Shown piece by piece: positions 33,860 through 46,736 of a stretch of DNA of 64,000 nt. Origin of the DNA: Rhodeus uyekii (taxonomy: Eukaryota; Chordata; Actinopteri; Cypriniformes; Acheilognathidae); NCBI GenBank assembly GCA_037043235.1, contig JAWRVZ010000028.1, positions 2,165,001 to 2,229,000 on the forward strand, given 5' to 3'. The notes under the pieces were generated by a model. It was not told the origin of the DNA, ran no database searches, and was given only the letters and a program-made list of their open reading frames with translations. A program made the translations under genes and the position numbers. The first letter of the stretch is position 1. The number at the start of each line of letters is the position of its first letter.

Positions 33860-35960
33860 GGGCTACATCCTGTCTTTTGCAAGCACACCTATTTTTGTGG
33901 ATGATTTCGTATGTTTTATTTCATTTCATCACCATGTGGGTTCAGTGTAGTTTAATTTGGGAGTAAACTCAGTAAACATGTTTAGTGATTTATCATCAGA
34001 AAAACGATCTGATGTAATAATTGGGAATAGGGTGTGATCTCTGTTTTAGGAATATCTGGTTGACATTTATCCACACAGCAGGATAAACTGGGCTATATTG
34101 TCAGTTGTGTTTGGTGTTGGGTTAGTGTTCACTCTGTGAAGTTTTTAGTTATATTTGTCTGCATTAATTGAGTTTTCCCCCCATGTGTTCTGTAGTTTTC
34201 ATGTTAGTCACCTGTGTCTTATCACAATGTGAGTCCAGTCAGCGGCGTCTCCTTGATCAGTTTGCTGTGTCCGATCTTGTTAGTGTTGTGTTGTTACTCT
34301 CTTCTGAGTTTTGCCTAAATTATAAATATCTTTGTGCACTTTCTGAACTGCAGCACCTGTAAAAGTAGCCCTGTCATATTCTCTTTTTCTTTTCTTTTTT
34401 TCTGTTGCTTTCCAGGGTACGATTAGACATGAGGATAGGCTGAAGCTATTTCTACACCACTGAATAATTTTTCTTAAATCATCTTTATAAAATTATTTAT
34501 ACACCTAATATTTTTTTTGCTCATTACAAAGTTATTGAATTCACACTGAATATTAAAACAAATTATTTATTTGTGATCACTTGGCATCATAAAGCACCTC
34601 TTTCAGACTAACCTTTTAACATTGGCTTGATGGATGCATTTATTATCAATGTGTGTTCCCATGACATTGATGAGATTTACTAACAGTTAACAAAGCAAGA
34701 AGAAACACTTCCTAAACACTTTTGTAAAGTGCATACAAACAAAACTGAAATGAAGAATTGAAACCCTTTCGCCTGCTGTCTCATTTCTTCAGTTTTGGTT
34801 CCTTGTCAATGTCACCTCTGGCTTTCTTAGCCGGGGACACTTAACACTTAATGTCCAACAATATTATGATTGTCCTGCTCTTCTAGAGCTGCTGTTCAGC
34901 CAAAACAATCTCTGTTGCATCATGTTCCTGCTATCTCTGTAAAGCTGCTTTAAAACAATCAATATTGTAAAAAGCGCTATATAAATAATGGTGACTTGAT
35001 TTATGGATGCATTTGCTTGTGGTGACTTCTAGGCAATAACTTTTAAATGTCCTGAATGCTTTTTATTTTAAATGAATGACTGAACTGAACTGAACTGAGT
35101 GCTGATAACAACTTGGGTTGTCCTTGTCCTCTTTAGTCCAGATGACATGGCGTCCCATTTTTCCAAAAAGAACTTCAAATTTTGATTCGTCTGACCACAG
35201 CACAGTTTTCCACTTTGCCACAGTCCATTTTAAATTATCCTTGAAAACGCCTGGACTTTTTGATCATGTTTAGATTATTTTTTGATCTTTAGAGTTTTAG
35301 CCATTTACAACTGCTTTTTTTGGCCTAACTATACAAAAGCTACATTTATAGAATTCGCCACATCATATTAATAAAATATTTACGTTGTTTTAATGAATAT
35401 TGGCTTTACAGCTGTTGAAAAACACATCTCTTATATGGCCAATATTGTGCAATGTCATAAATGAAACAAAGTCCAGAGTTCTTGTTCTGTTACTGAAAGC
35501 ATATTTTAAGAATGTGTAATGTCTCCCTCTATTGGAATTACAGTATATTTCTGCATGTCAATTTCCTCAAAGTCCCCTACTGGAAATTCTTAAGACTATA
35601 AGCTACAAACATTCCTCAATCTGACCTTATTCTTGTTGTTACCCTTGTCTGGATTTTTTGGTATAATTTTATCTATAAGAGCTATAAGAATATATGGCAA
35701 AAATAACAGTATAAAACGGCAACCTCCTTGGGATCATACAGACACTCAAGAGTATGTACAAGCCTTGGTACAGACACTGCATGGCTGCAACACGTGGAGT
35801 ATCATGACAGCTGCCACATTTTACGTTTTACCTAAAATTGACATCTACAGATTGTCCATAAACTGTCATTTCAAATAGTTGATTTAAAGCACCACACACT
35901 CAATCAATTGGTTCATCAAGTGATCTCATAATACGTAATAACACATACATAATAACACAG
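33860..35960. repeat. Unit D upstream flank and duplicated blocks
   Basis: Matches the flank of copies A-C to about 34280, then a decayed copy of the ITIM-like exon (34415-34475), an L2-type tail (34765-34995) and a stretch like 14641-15230 (from 35300). None of the short frames here is supported as a gene. Confidence 0.6.
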
Positions 35961-36138
35961 GTTTATAAGATATTTGTTTAATAGAGGAGAAATGGAGCAC
36001 ATTAGGATGGTATGTAATATGTACGAAGCAGAAAGTTAGACTCTTAAGGAAGAATTGCATTTTTTTTGGATATAAATAATTCACAATAAGTAACATACTA
36101 AATGATGGTCCGAATGCATATATACATAGGCGGAGTTT

Positions 36139-36168
36139 GGGTGGGGGTGGGGGTGGGGGTGGGGGGGG
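36139..36168 (+). repeat. G-rich (GGGGGT)n tract next to the hAT end
   Basis: Four or more runs of five or more G separated by single T, a strong G-quadruplex pattern, directly inside the left terminal repeat. A short C run near 37178-37186 sits inside the right end. Confidence 0.8.
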
Positions 36169-36435
36169 ACCAGACCAGAGCCAATTAATGCCTGCCTTGT
36201 GCTTTGAATATGTTTTTTTGTTATTACAGAATTCATATTTTCTCGTTTTATTTGTTTTATCTTATTAGTTCTGTGTATAGAATGAGTAAGATGTGGCTAA
36301 TTATTTTTTTATTACTGTATTTAATTTTTTATTACTGTAGCTTTATTACATTCTCCCGCGATTTGCGAATCTCAAAGTATCGCGGTACATGAGTGGACGC
36401 TCTTCTCGTTCTGTTTTACGCGCTGAATAAACAAA

Positions 36436-36549
36436 ATGGACATTCGTCGTTTTTTAATAAATCCACTACTAAAATTGTCAAATCTATCAGAAGAGAAGAC
36501 AGTGGACATCTACGCATCTCGGAAAAAGAGGCGGCTTCTTCTGCATTAG
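36436..36549 (+). pseudogene. hAT transposase first-exon remnant
   Basis: ATG followed by DIRRFLINPLLKLSNLSEEK and more, stopping at TAG immediately before a GTAAGA donor at 36550. An N-terminus starting MDIRRF is common in fish hAT/ZMYM-type transposases. A shift in the second half probably created the stop. The remaining exons are absent. Confidence 0.5.
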
Positions 36550-36765
36550 GTAAGATATTGTAATGTCTGAAGTAGTTCTATGACAGGTTAAGGGAGGCTC
36601 TGTTTATGAACTTTAATCGGAACGAAGAACACACTGTAACAAGCGCACCGTCTAACACACTTTTTGCCGCACTTCTGAACTCCCCGTGTTAACCCTATCA
36701 CTGCCGATGCAAAACAAAACAGCAACTACAAAGAGTCTGTTCTATTCGCTATTCTTTGTATAAAG

Positions 36766-37085
36766 CAGTGGTTCTCAAATAGTGGGGCGCAGGTTACCCT
36801 GGGGTACATGCTTTTTTTGCCAGGGAGTAGGTTTTCTTGCACTGAACAAGTGCAGAAGTTCAGATAATCATCCCCTCATCCTTTGACGTGTACGATCACG
36901 CCCGTGTTCATGTGTCACGTGATCGTGTTTTCACGCGATATCTGGCACTGAGCCAAAGAAAAAGATGCGGTATGTCAGGTGACAAGCATGATGCGTTACC
37001 ATGGAAACAATAAGGCGAAAGTTTTTGCCGCGAAATGTTTACCTCTTCCTAGGGGGGCGTGACAGAAAATTATTGAGAAGCACTG
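36766..37085. mobile_element. Nested non-autonomous hAT element
   Basis: 320 bp beginning CAGTGGTTCTCAA and ending TTGAGAAGCACTG, with a perfect 8-bp duplication GTATAAAG at 36758-36765 and 37086-37093. It lies wholly inside the larger hAT and so is younger. It has no coding capacity. Confidence 0.9.
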
Positions 37086-37220
37086 GTATAAAGTCGTTGT
37101 TCATTGTAAATGTATTTTATATGTAAAATTAATGATATATTAATATGATATAAAAAAACTGAGCTCGTGGTCTGGTGCCCCCCCCAAGCACAAAAGTGAA
37201 ACTCCGCCTATGCATATATA

Positions 37221-38280
37221 TATACATATACAGTGGAGTTCACTTATCTCGACTCACGGTTAACTCGCCAATCCTATTATGTCGGCGTTTTTGAAGTGGA
37301 ACTGCCAAACCCCCTATTTGTCTTAGCATTTTCTTTTTGGTAATGTCGATTCTTTTATGTCGCCGAACCCTGATATCTGATATTGAGCACAAAAGAGGGA
37401 CAAATTCTCCCCTTCACATGGTTATCTAGTGACTCATGACCGTACCTAGTTCACTGCGCATGCGCTGAGTTTGCGTTGCATGTCGCTCTGTCAGTGACGC
37501 TTCTCTCACAGCGCTGCGCAACACTCTCTGAAGTGAAAGCACATATCGTTCTTAAGCGCTGAGCAGAGCGCACGTCAGAACAAAAGCAGGTGTGTGTGTT
37601 TATCTAAGCCTCGTACTCATTGGTCGGTAACAAAATTGTGCGTGTTTATCTGGACTGAGCGAGGCGTACTGGGACTCGGGGCCGAGATCACTGGGCTCTG
37701 GGCACAGTTCGGGAGGCCCGACTCCGGTAGACGGATCACGGGCTCTGGCTCTGGGTGTTCGGCCGGGTCTGAGAGATCGGGGAGGTCAACAGTTGCCAGG
37801 GGAATATGTTCTCTGGCCTGAGAAATTGGTTCAATCACAGGCTGGGGAATCAGTTCAACAGCCACCAGACCTCTCCGCTTCCCCTGGTTGCGGCGGTGGT
37901 GACGCGTGGAATCGGTCGCAGAACTCGTGAGCGGTGACTCGGACTCAGAGCTCGAAATCGATGATTCAGACGCAGAGCTCGGACCTCATGGCTGCAGGCG
38001 TCCGCTGGCTAGCTTCGGGCGCTGGAGCGGGAGTGGGCTGGAGAGCTGTGGGCGTGATCTCAGGCTGACCAGCGATATGTACTGGTCCAGGCTGCCCTCT
38101 AGTGGGCACAGATGCAGCTCCACGAAATGCGGGCGATGGTGCAGGTGAGTGCTCTGCAGCAGCTTGTGAGGTGGCTGAAGGATTTTTCCATTTGTACCAG
38201 TTGTTGTAGCTATCCAGACACCTGAAAATGGCTTCTGGCTAACTTAAGCTGGTGGTATCTGGAAGACAAACCCGGTCAGT
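37221..38280. other. Repeat-like region with GC-rich frames, no supported gene
   Basis: A mariner/Tigger-like end (CAGTGGAGTTCACTTATCTC) begins near 37231 without a visible partner. From 37590 to 38150 the DNA is GC- and CG-rich with overlapping frames on both strands and acidic or basic low-complexity products. It may be a retroelement Gag relic, but no motif confirms this. Confidence 0.3.
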
Positions 38281-38284
38281 TGTT

Positions 38285-38740
38285 CTGTCACAATTTGGAG
38301 AGGGCAAGAACGATGCGGAGAGGAAGGACGAGGACAAACAGGTTCCAAACGGAAACTCACTTTATTTAAACTAAAAAATAAAACACTTTAAATATAAACC
38401 AAAAATGGCACACTCACTGGTGCGAAACTAGGAGAAGCACAGAGATTGCATCCACACACTAGAAACCATAAGCACGCCAGAAACATCACATAACAGGATC
38501 AACAACTGACAAAGACTGGGACACACAAGTGGGTATAAATAGACAGAGACATGGGACACACCTGGAGACACTGATGAGATAATTGACACAAGACAGGTGT
38601 GGAAGGTTCTAGAAAGGCCCGGAAGTGAACAGGAAGTGATATCACGATAGACAGGGGGTGACAACAGGAAGTGAACCCATGACCTTGCTGACAGGGAAGT
38701 GACAAAGACACAGAGAGACAGGAACAAGGGTGACACTAGT
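38285..38740. repeat. Probable untranslated LTR-type repeat
   Basis: Starts TGTCACAATTTG near 38284 and ends GGGTGACA near 38735. The composition is like the untranslated part of fish retroelements. No target duplication was found, so the borders are tentative. The minus-strand frames inside are not protein-like. Confidence 0.35.
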
Positions 38741-39550
38741 AAGAACTGAGTTCGAGAGCTCTTTTATTGGAATTCTCATTAGCTACAATTCCATTGGTCC
38801 TCTATTAAATACTATGTCTTATATAATTAATATGATTCATATAATATTATTTAATAAAATTAACTATAATTAGTTCATCCATATTCACAAAATGGACAAC
38901 TACACTTCCAGGTTGTTCAGGCATTTCATTTTTAACGATGAATAGCAAGAGGCAGAGATTATAGATTTATAATCTATAAAGCATTATAATTACTGTAATA
39001 CTATTTTTGTTGTTGATTAAAATAATTAAAAAATGATCATTTTGTATAGAGTAGAATTAGAGTACAATGGGACAATACACCGAGGTACAAAGCACATTTG
39101 ACTTTTTTTCTGTTTTAAACCACTCAAGGACACAATGTAAATGTGCTACATGTGCTCAATGTGCTTTTCTGTTTTAAACCACTCAAGGACACAATGATAA
39201 ATGTGTATTTGGCTGATGCTTAGCAATATCGGACAGCAACACAAAGTTGATCTGATATGTAATTTGATCTAATGTGTTATGTTATATTAACTGTATTTTA
39301 AAATATTCTAGGTTGACGTAGTAAATGAGAATGAATACAATTATTGAATTCATTTTGAGACAAAGGTCTTGTTAATGTTTTTCAGTTTTGATTAAAATTA
39401 AAGCAACAGTTTTCCAATAATGGAACAATATGTAAAAATATGATGTTTGGGTTAAAATAATAGCAGCCTTAATATAGTTATAGTCAGGGTGCGAATGTGG
39501 CGAGGACTCTATTATTATGCAGGGTCTTGGGCTTTTAATAAACAAAAAAT
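38741..39550. other. No gene seen
   Basis: AT-rich sequence. A direct repeat around ctgttttaaaccactcaagg occurs at 39110-39130 and 39169-39190. Confidence 0.5.
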
Positions 39551-39559
39551 TCCCCAGTA

Positions 39560-39935
39560 TAGTGGTGGGGACACTGTACTGCAACAAGCACTGTCCTTTG
39601 GATGAGACGCTAAACCGAGGTCCTGACTCTCTGTGGTCATTAAAAATCCCAGGATGTCCTTCGTAAGAGTAGGGGTTTAACTCCGGCATGCTGGCCAAAT
39701 CTTCCCTTTGGCCTTGGTCCATCACGGCCTCCTAATCTCCCCCCATACTCTAATTGGCTTCATCTCCTCTCCACCAATAAGATGGTGTGTGGTGAGCGTT
39801 CTGGCACAATATGGCTGCCGTCGCATCATCCAGGTGGATGCTGCACATTGGTGGTGGTTGAGGAGATTCCCCCTTTCTATGTAAGCGCTTTGAACTCTGG
39901 AAAAGCGCTATATAAATGTAACATTATTATTACAA
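39560..39935 (+). repeat. V-SINE-like retroposon
   Basis: A conserved core (ctgactctctgtggtcatta, then aaaatcccaggatgtcctt) is followed by an L2-type tail (gcgctttgaactctgg, agcgctatataaatgtaa). A reversed core fragment occurs at 57626-57765 beside chemokine copy G. The minus-strand frame at 39372-39725 lies in this repeat. Confidence 0.65.
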
Positions 39936-42800
39936 GAGCGTGCGCGGCACGAACCCTCGAAGCACATTTCTCTTAAAATGTGCCTTTGGCTCCGTTGTAT
40001 GGTAGACTATGTACTGTAAGTTGTTTTTAAGGTGAATTCACACTTTCTCAGAAAAGATAACTATACTCAGATATATGCAGAGGCTATTTATTTATTGGTT
40101 GTAAAATGCTTTTGTTCAGCATTGCAAGGGGTTTATTTGCATTATCCACTCACAAAATAATGCTGAGGCAATCTGGGCTAGGGGTGTGCGATATTTATCA
40201 TCACTTACTTTGCTAAAGCATGACTTAAGAATTCACTCCATGATAAAGCCAGTGATGCCACTATAATTCAAGTTATGAGGGCAAAAATATCCCTGTATGA
40301 CTTTTTTATATTAAAACCTTAATATAGTTATGTAATACCACACAAGCAAGAATACCGTTTTATGTAAGTGGATAGGCGTGATCATGAATACTATATTTAT
40401 TCTATAGTTCAACAAATAGGAGGTTTATTATTCAGTGAATGTAAGATGGACAAGGACTTTCCTGAGACATATCTGTTGGACCCGGCATCAATTCCTCAAG
40501 TCCGCGTGTTCTTTTAATGAGGAGAGCAGAGAGGGCTTTTCATGTAACTATTTAATTATCAATTAAGTCAAATGAATAAAGTATACAGAGCTCTGGGTCA
40601 CAGCTGTTCCTGATTACACAATGCTATGCGAGTCTTATGCACAGGAGGTCTGTGACAACGCTCGCCTTTTTAAGACCCTCATATTTATACAATGTAATAA
40701 CAAGTAGGCGGTCTTTTTCTTGACAGATGTTAACTGATATCTATTGGTTCAGTTGAGAGCTTCCCCCATCTCGTTTCCTGTTTTTCCTGCACACATGAGC
40801 TCTTTACAAAGTTAACATAAAGCGAGGCGTCCAAAGACGTCTCAACATACAGAAATCACCCTCTTATCTGGCATACCACCTTACACACACATCTCTTGTG
40901 GTCAGCTCTTAGGACACGTCCTGCTTCCTTTTTCATGTTTCAACAGTTCTGAAGATTATTGATTCCTTAACATCAGCATCTTTTACCCATTATGGTTAAT
41001 CACGTGTTCAAGCCTATGAACATACCTTCATTAAGTATCCATTAAAAATTAATTTATTTTATTAAATCCATTATTTAAATTCAGTAAAAATCCCCTTAAA
41101 AGTACATCATGTCATTAAATCATGCAAAACAGTATTAAGGGTAGTATTTATTTCCTTCATATCACAACCATTCCCGAAACACACCTCACTCTCACAATGA
41201 AATTATCAGAGAACTTTCCAGATACATACCACACTGTTGAACACTGTTAATACACATCTCCTTTCCTTCACACCCTCTTCCCCTATCTCTTCTCTCCAAA
41301 TGGTGAAATGATCTGAAACTCACTCAACAGTCTCTATGGTTTAATGTGAAAAATTATCATACAATGTCATACATGTTTGGTATCGTTTGAAATGTCTAAG
41401 TGTGACTGGTACAAAGATCTTATTCCCATAAGAAGAAAACCAAAAAGTGTTAAAGGTTGAACACCGTCTTTTCTCAATAACCAAAATGTCCATTGTTAGC
41501 TCATGTTTACATTTGAAAGAGGTTTCTTACCTCTGTTTATCGCAATATAATTCTAGCGAAGTGTACGTGTGAAACCACGACGTGACAAAAACAAAGCTGC
41601 TCAGAGAAAGTAATATTGGTCGGCTTATATCTGTAGCAGGGGTCGTGGCCTCTGACTAGAAATAGTGTTACTTTAATTAAGGTTATATGGATCTATGGGG
41701 ACTAAATAAAGTAGTTTTAGACGGCGCACGCACTGAAGTGGCCCTCTAAACAGTATTAGTATTACCTCTGTCCAATGACCAAGATTAGCGGATTTGTGAT
41801 TGTGAGATCCACGTGGATTAACCAGCGTGAGACTCTGAGCGACACTGAGACCCAAAGGGACAAGTGCAATAAGAGTAACGAATTCGACAGAATAATCAAA
41901 TGTCTATTTGCCAAATTATTATACAAATGACCGACAACCAATTGGCTTTCTAAACTACGTATATTCACGGTAATAATTAAACATGGAGTCAGATAGGAAA
42001 CAAAAGGAAATTTACCAAACTGAAAAGACCGAATGTGCAGTGATCCTTCACCTGCTCTTCGGAAACCATTGTTGGACCGATCGAGCGGGCCTACAGTGAG
42101 TTACATTTTGGACACTATTGACAATATTGTCTGTTTTTTCTCTGTTAAGCCAATGAACATAGTTCCAAACAAGGCACATTGTACTTCTTTGTTACTGTTA
42201 CTGTATTTGCAAAAGTGTTGTGCGTCACTGAGCAACAGTGCATATATTCGGAGTGCAATGTTTCATGCTTGATATGAATCTGTGTTTTAAACAAATCGAG
42301 TCAATTATTCAATAACCTATTTATTTAGACAGTCATTTGCGTTGTTTCTAAATGAATCAACTGTTTTGAACAAAATTAATCACTCATTAAAAAAACGATT
42401 GGACTTTCACCTACTGATGATTTTAGACAGGCCTAAACCTGCCAGCACAAAAACAAGCACCACGATATCTATATCTATAGCCTATTCCTTGTTGAAAAAA
42501 ATCCCCCAAAATGTTTTTTTTTTTTTTATGGTCAATATTGCATACCCCTAATTTGTATTTGTATGTGTTTGTTGGTTATTTAGCCATGAGAATAAAGAAA
42601 CAGTATTGCTACAAGAAGTATATGCAGGAAAGATTTAAAGTCAGGATATGGATCTCCTTCCAACATACAGTAGGCTATTCCACTGTCAGTAGGCCTGCTG
42701 GCTATTTGGGCATATTTAATATAATATATTTTATATTATTATTTATAAAAGTTTATAAGTTCTTCTCTAAGAAATTAGTTTTAAATCGTAGAGCTCTCTA
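39936..42800. other. No supported gene
   Basis: AT-rich with short chance frames on both strands. Nothing recognisable was found, apart from a hAT-like start ctaggggtgtgcgatattt near 40178 that has no partner. Confidence 0.45.
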
Positions 42801-43759
42801 ATTGGAATTCGTAGTAACAATTATTTCTAAAGAGCTCTCTAAACTTAAAGCACTTGTAGAACTCGCTTTTTGAATTAGAGTAAAGCTGGGAGCAATTTAA
42901 GTCAAAGTGGCTTGCCATTTAAAGCTTGCTCGGCTCTCCCGCGAGTGACGTCAGAGCAGAAAAGCAAATCCGGCCATTTGAGAGGAAAGCAAAAAACAAC
43001 TGCAAACATGGGTCTGGAAGGACCATCGACTTGATATTAGTAGTCAATAAAATGTAGACATGTTAAAAACGCCAAAGAAATGAAAGAGCTATTGCCAAGT
43101 GTGTTTGAACATACAAGATTTAATTTCTTGGTGCTGAAGCTTCCTGTGCACATATACAATACAACAAAAACATAGTAATAAAAATTCTAAGAAAAAAAAA
43201 CTGCAGCAAAACTGAGTACACATAACCATGGTTTTGACCATGCCATCTGTCATGTTTTTTGTTTATTTTTGTACAGTTTGTGTCACTTTGGCAATACTTA
43301 AACTGACTACATACAGTACATGTTAAGTGTCTGTATTCCCATCTGCATACCAAAACAGAAAAAGAAAAACTGAAAACGGTGATAACTTTCTTTTATTTCA
43401 TTTATATACACAATTGTAATTACAGAATTATGTACACATTATAAAATATACACAATATATAAATAATATATAGCTAGATAAATATACATTATATAAATAT
43501 ATATTTATATATCATCTAAAACAATCTATATATAAATATATATTATCACATGAAAATTCACTCAAATCTACTGAAATTCCCCTCCATCATAAAAAAGTCA
43601 ACAGACCAATAGCCTTCCACCTCCCTAACTGAATAAAATCCTCTTTTACGATTGTAATTACAGAATTATGTACACATAATATATACAAAATACAAATATA
43701 TACCTATATAAATAATATATAAATATACATTATATATAGAATGTATATTTATACAGGTG

Positions 43760-43797
<38 letters not shown>

Positions 43798-44996
43798 TCA
43801 TATAAAATTTAAAAATATATAATATATATATATAATTTATTTCACATGAATCACAAATTCACTCAATTTGTCACATCATCTGTGACAACTCTTATCAGGA
43901 TCCGCCGCAGCAGGAACTCAGGTGGCATCTGTCTGAAATAGTCAACAGTTGTAACTTTATATAAGATATATTAAAAAGGGACACTGATAGATTGATAGGA
44001 GTTTATACTGTTCTTACCTTGGTCCAGTCTTTGGTCAAGTGATCAACAGGGGGTTCTCATCACCTCTAAATTGTAAAGTAAAAATAAGTAGAATTATTTT
44101 CAAAACCCTGTTATTTGTGCCGTTCAAGAAATAAAGTGAAACCCACACCTGCTTTCTCTACTCTTCTCTTTTTTTGGAGTTTTTTTCTTTCAGCATCTGA
44201 CCTTCAAATGTTAAAAATATAAAGGGCTCATGAAGACAGTTTGTTCTTAATGACATCCCCAGGACCAGGATCCACTTGGGTAGATCGATACGTGTAATGA
44301 TATTTGATGATTTATGATGATTTATTTTAAAAAGCAAAATGTTTATTTCTAAAAAGCTGTTCACAATTAAGTTGGCAACATTGTACAGACAGCACAACTT
44401 ATTTCAAAGGGTAATTACTCAGAAGTAGCATGCACCAACACCTTCTAATTGTCAGCACGTCACTCTGTAAAACAGAGCACTGATTAAAGAACACTGAAGA
44501 GTTTTTGAAAATGAAACCTTACCTCATTGAAATCAAAACACCCCTCCATTACAATGTAGAGTGCATACTACAATATGAATTAAAGCACATTAGAGCAGAC
44601 AATAAATAAATGTACAATAGTATACTAAAACATGCACAATCTTTCCGATGTAGGACATTTGTAATACTTTCTGGTGTGACTTAGGTCACAATGCTGACTT
44701 ACCATCAAAACAAACACAGTTATTTGATTGATGTTGTCTGGGAATGCCCTGAGAATTAAAAAAATAGAAATGTTAACAGTTAATGCATCAAAAGCAAGTA
44801 GGACTGTTATGCTTGGAATGGTGAGGGTATGCTAAAGGTCAATGTAAGTTTTCCTTCAACATGTTTTTCAGACAGAGTAAAGAATTTCATTAATAAATTG
44901 AAGGTAACTCAATACATCAGTTTGTTTGTCTGTGTGTCCGTCAGTCAATCAATCTATCTACTTACATATATAGCTTTATTACCATATATACATATA

Positions 44997-45039
<43 letters not shown>

Positions 45040-45930
45040 TCATATACACACTTTATTAGCATAAAGTAAAAAAAAAGTAAGTTTAAAACTACTTCAATAG
45101 CTTTACATTACTTTTTAGATTTGCATTATTACATTTACATTATTACAATAATAGATTTACATTTACCCCCCCCCCCCCCCCCCCCCCCCCCCCAAAAACA
45201 AAAAAAAGTAACATAAACTACAGTACATACTGGAACATAACTTTTACTGTATGCTCTGACCATGCTGCAAAAAGTGTTGTTCCACAGTAGTTTTATAAGT
45301 GTTTAAAGATTCTTTAACCAATGCATTTACAATGCAAAGAAACATTTAATGGAGACACAAAATACGAAATCGATAAAAAAATAAAATGAGCTTATAATTA
45401 AAACAATAACAAATATCATCAACCAAAGCTCAGAAAATTAAAGAAAAATTATTCCTAAGGGAAGGCATTTATAATCCTAACCCTTATAATTATAAGAAGG
45501 TATTTGCTTTTGTTGAATTGTATTCATTCTTTTGAGACTCCAATTTTGCTTCGAATGTAAATGTATTTCGGTTGAAAGATGTTTAAATATCTGTTTGGAA
45601 AACAGGACAAAAACACTGAGAAACTATTATTATTATTATTATTATTTTATAATAATATTAACAATCAATGACATTACTTCATTTATTTAAGTCTTTAAGC
45701 TCTACTAAGACATCTTTAAAGCCTTAATTTGTTTAAAGGCGAATTAAGACTTTTACAGATATTTAGCACCCGAGAAACCCTGTAATCTCGAACGCTAACA
45801 CGTAGCCTATCATAAAATGTCATAACATCTTTTTAAAATCTTAAACAGATTATAACCCACTCAATGGAATGCCTTAGAATACGTTAATACAAAAGCACAA
45901 TTGTTAAAAACAACATAAATAATGCTTATC
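42801..45930. other. Unassigned region with simple repeats
   Basis: AT-rich, with (TA)n/(CA)n at 43756-43798 and 45007-45038, a 28-base C run at 45166-45193, and (TTA)n near 45625-45650. A minus-strand frame at 44158-44397 contains RIDLPKWILVLGMSLR, a stretch that reads like real protein but that I cannot assign. Confidence 0.35.
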
Positions 45931-45937
45931 CACTTAC

Positions 45938-46110
45938 TGCCATTGAATCCATCGCTTTCGACCAACATCCACGTATAAATTTGCGCGCATGCGCACTAAC
46001 ATCCAGGTGTGAATTTACGCGCATGGGCGGTGCCACACAAGTACCGTCACGCATATACGTCACGTATACGGGACGTCACCGCGCTACAGTCTGCAGCGAG
46101 GGGTATCTCC
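45938..46110 (-). promoter_or_regulatory. CpG-rich promoter-like patch with possible first exon
   Basis: In otherwise AT-rich DNA, 45960-46085 holds many CG dinucleotides and repeated acgtcac/cgtgacg motifs resembling CRE half-sites. Downstream on the minus strand an ATG at 45952 reads MDSMA up to a GTAAGT donor at 45937. No second coding exon could be joined with confidence. Confidence 0.3.
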
Positions 46111-46730
46111 AAGTATCAGCAGTAACTGACAAGGTTTAAAGGACCGCAGTTTGAAAATATCCACCAATCAGAGCATTAGTTCTCTTGTTGCCATGCAGAA
46201 CCCCTTGGATGGCCAATCACAACAAAGGGAGACCTGAGTGAGCTATTTTCATTAATCAAGATTTTGAGTTCATAACACTTGAAATCTTAGGCTTATGTAT
46301 TTTGTACTTAAATAAGTTAAGCTAAATTATATTTTTGAGATTTGAGTTCAAAATTAAAATGTTTAGTCAAGATTACTTGATTAAGTAAAAAACAGTTAAT
46401 TCAACATTAGGGTTTACAGTGTAGATCATTACTGGCCAGTACGTTAAGTGAAATATATTTCAACGTGAAATATTATATACAAGCTAACAATTTATTTGAA
46501 CACATTTGCTTTGAAACAGTTTCACTGTTTCTGAATAAATTGAATAAATTAAGAATGGACATTATAAATGACATCATATGTATATGACAACATAGGTTTT
46601 ACATTTAAATATGCATAATTTAACTGTTGATACAAACTGCAACAAGTTACAACAGCAAAATCTTTTAAACTTTAAAGATATATATTTTTTTAAACATTAT
46701 GAGTTTACTTTGAGATTATTCGTGATTCTT
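46111..46730. repeat. Downstream flank of chemokine copy E
   Basis: From about 46420 it matches 32800-33110 and 51595-51880. The first 300 bases are unassigned. Confidence 0.55.
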
Positions 46731-46736
46731 GAGCTG

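Larger units (their letters stand above)
36125..37212 (+). mobile_element. hAT element with nested insertion
   Basis: Inverted ends CATAGGCGGAGTTT at 36125 and the complement at 37199-37212, flanked by a perfect 8-bp duplication CATATATA (36117-36124 and 37213-37220). The 8-bp duplication and terminus type identify a hAT element. It keeps the first coding exon of a transposase-like frame but is only about 770 bp without the nested element, so it is non-autonomous. Confidence 0.85.

Noticed and set aside
37594..38148. GC-rich frames on both strands
   Set aside because: Low-complexity products without a domain, overlapping on opposite strands. Possibly a Gag relic, but not supported.
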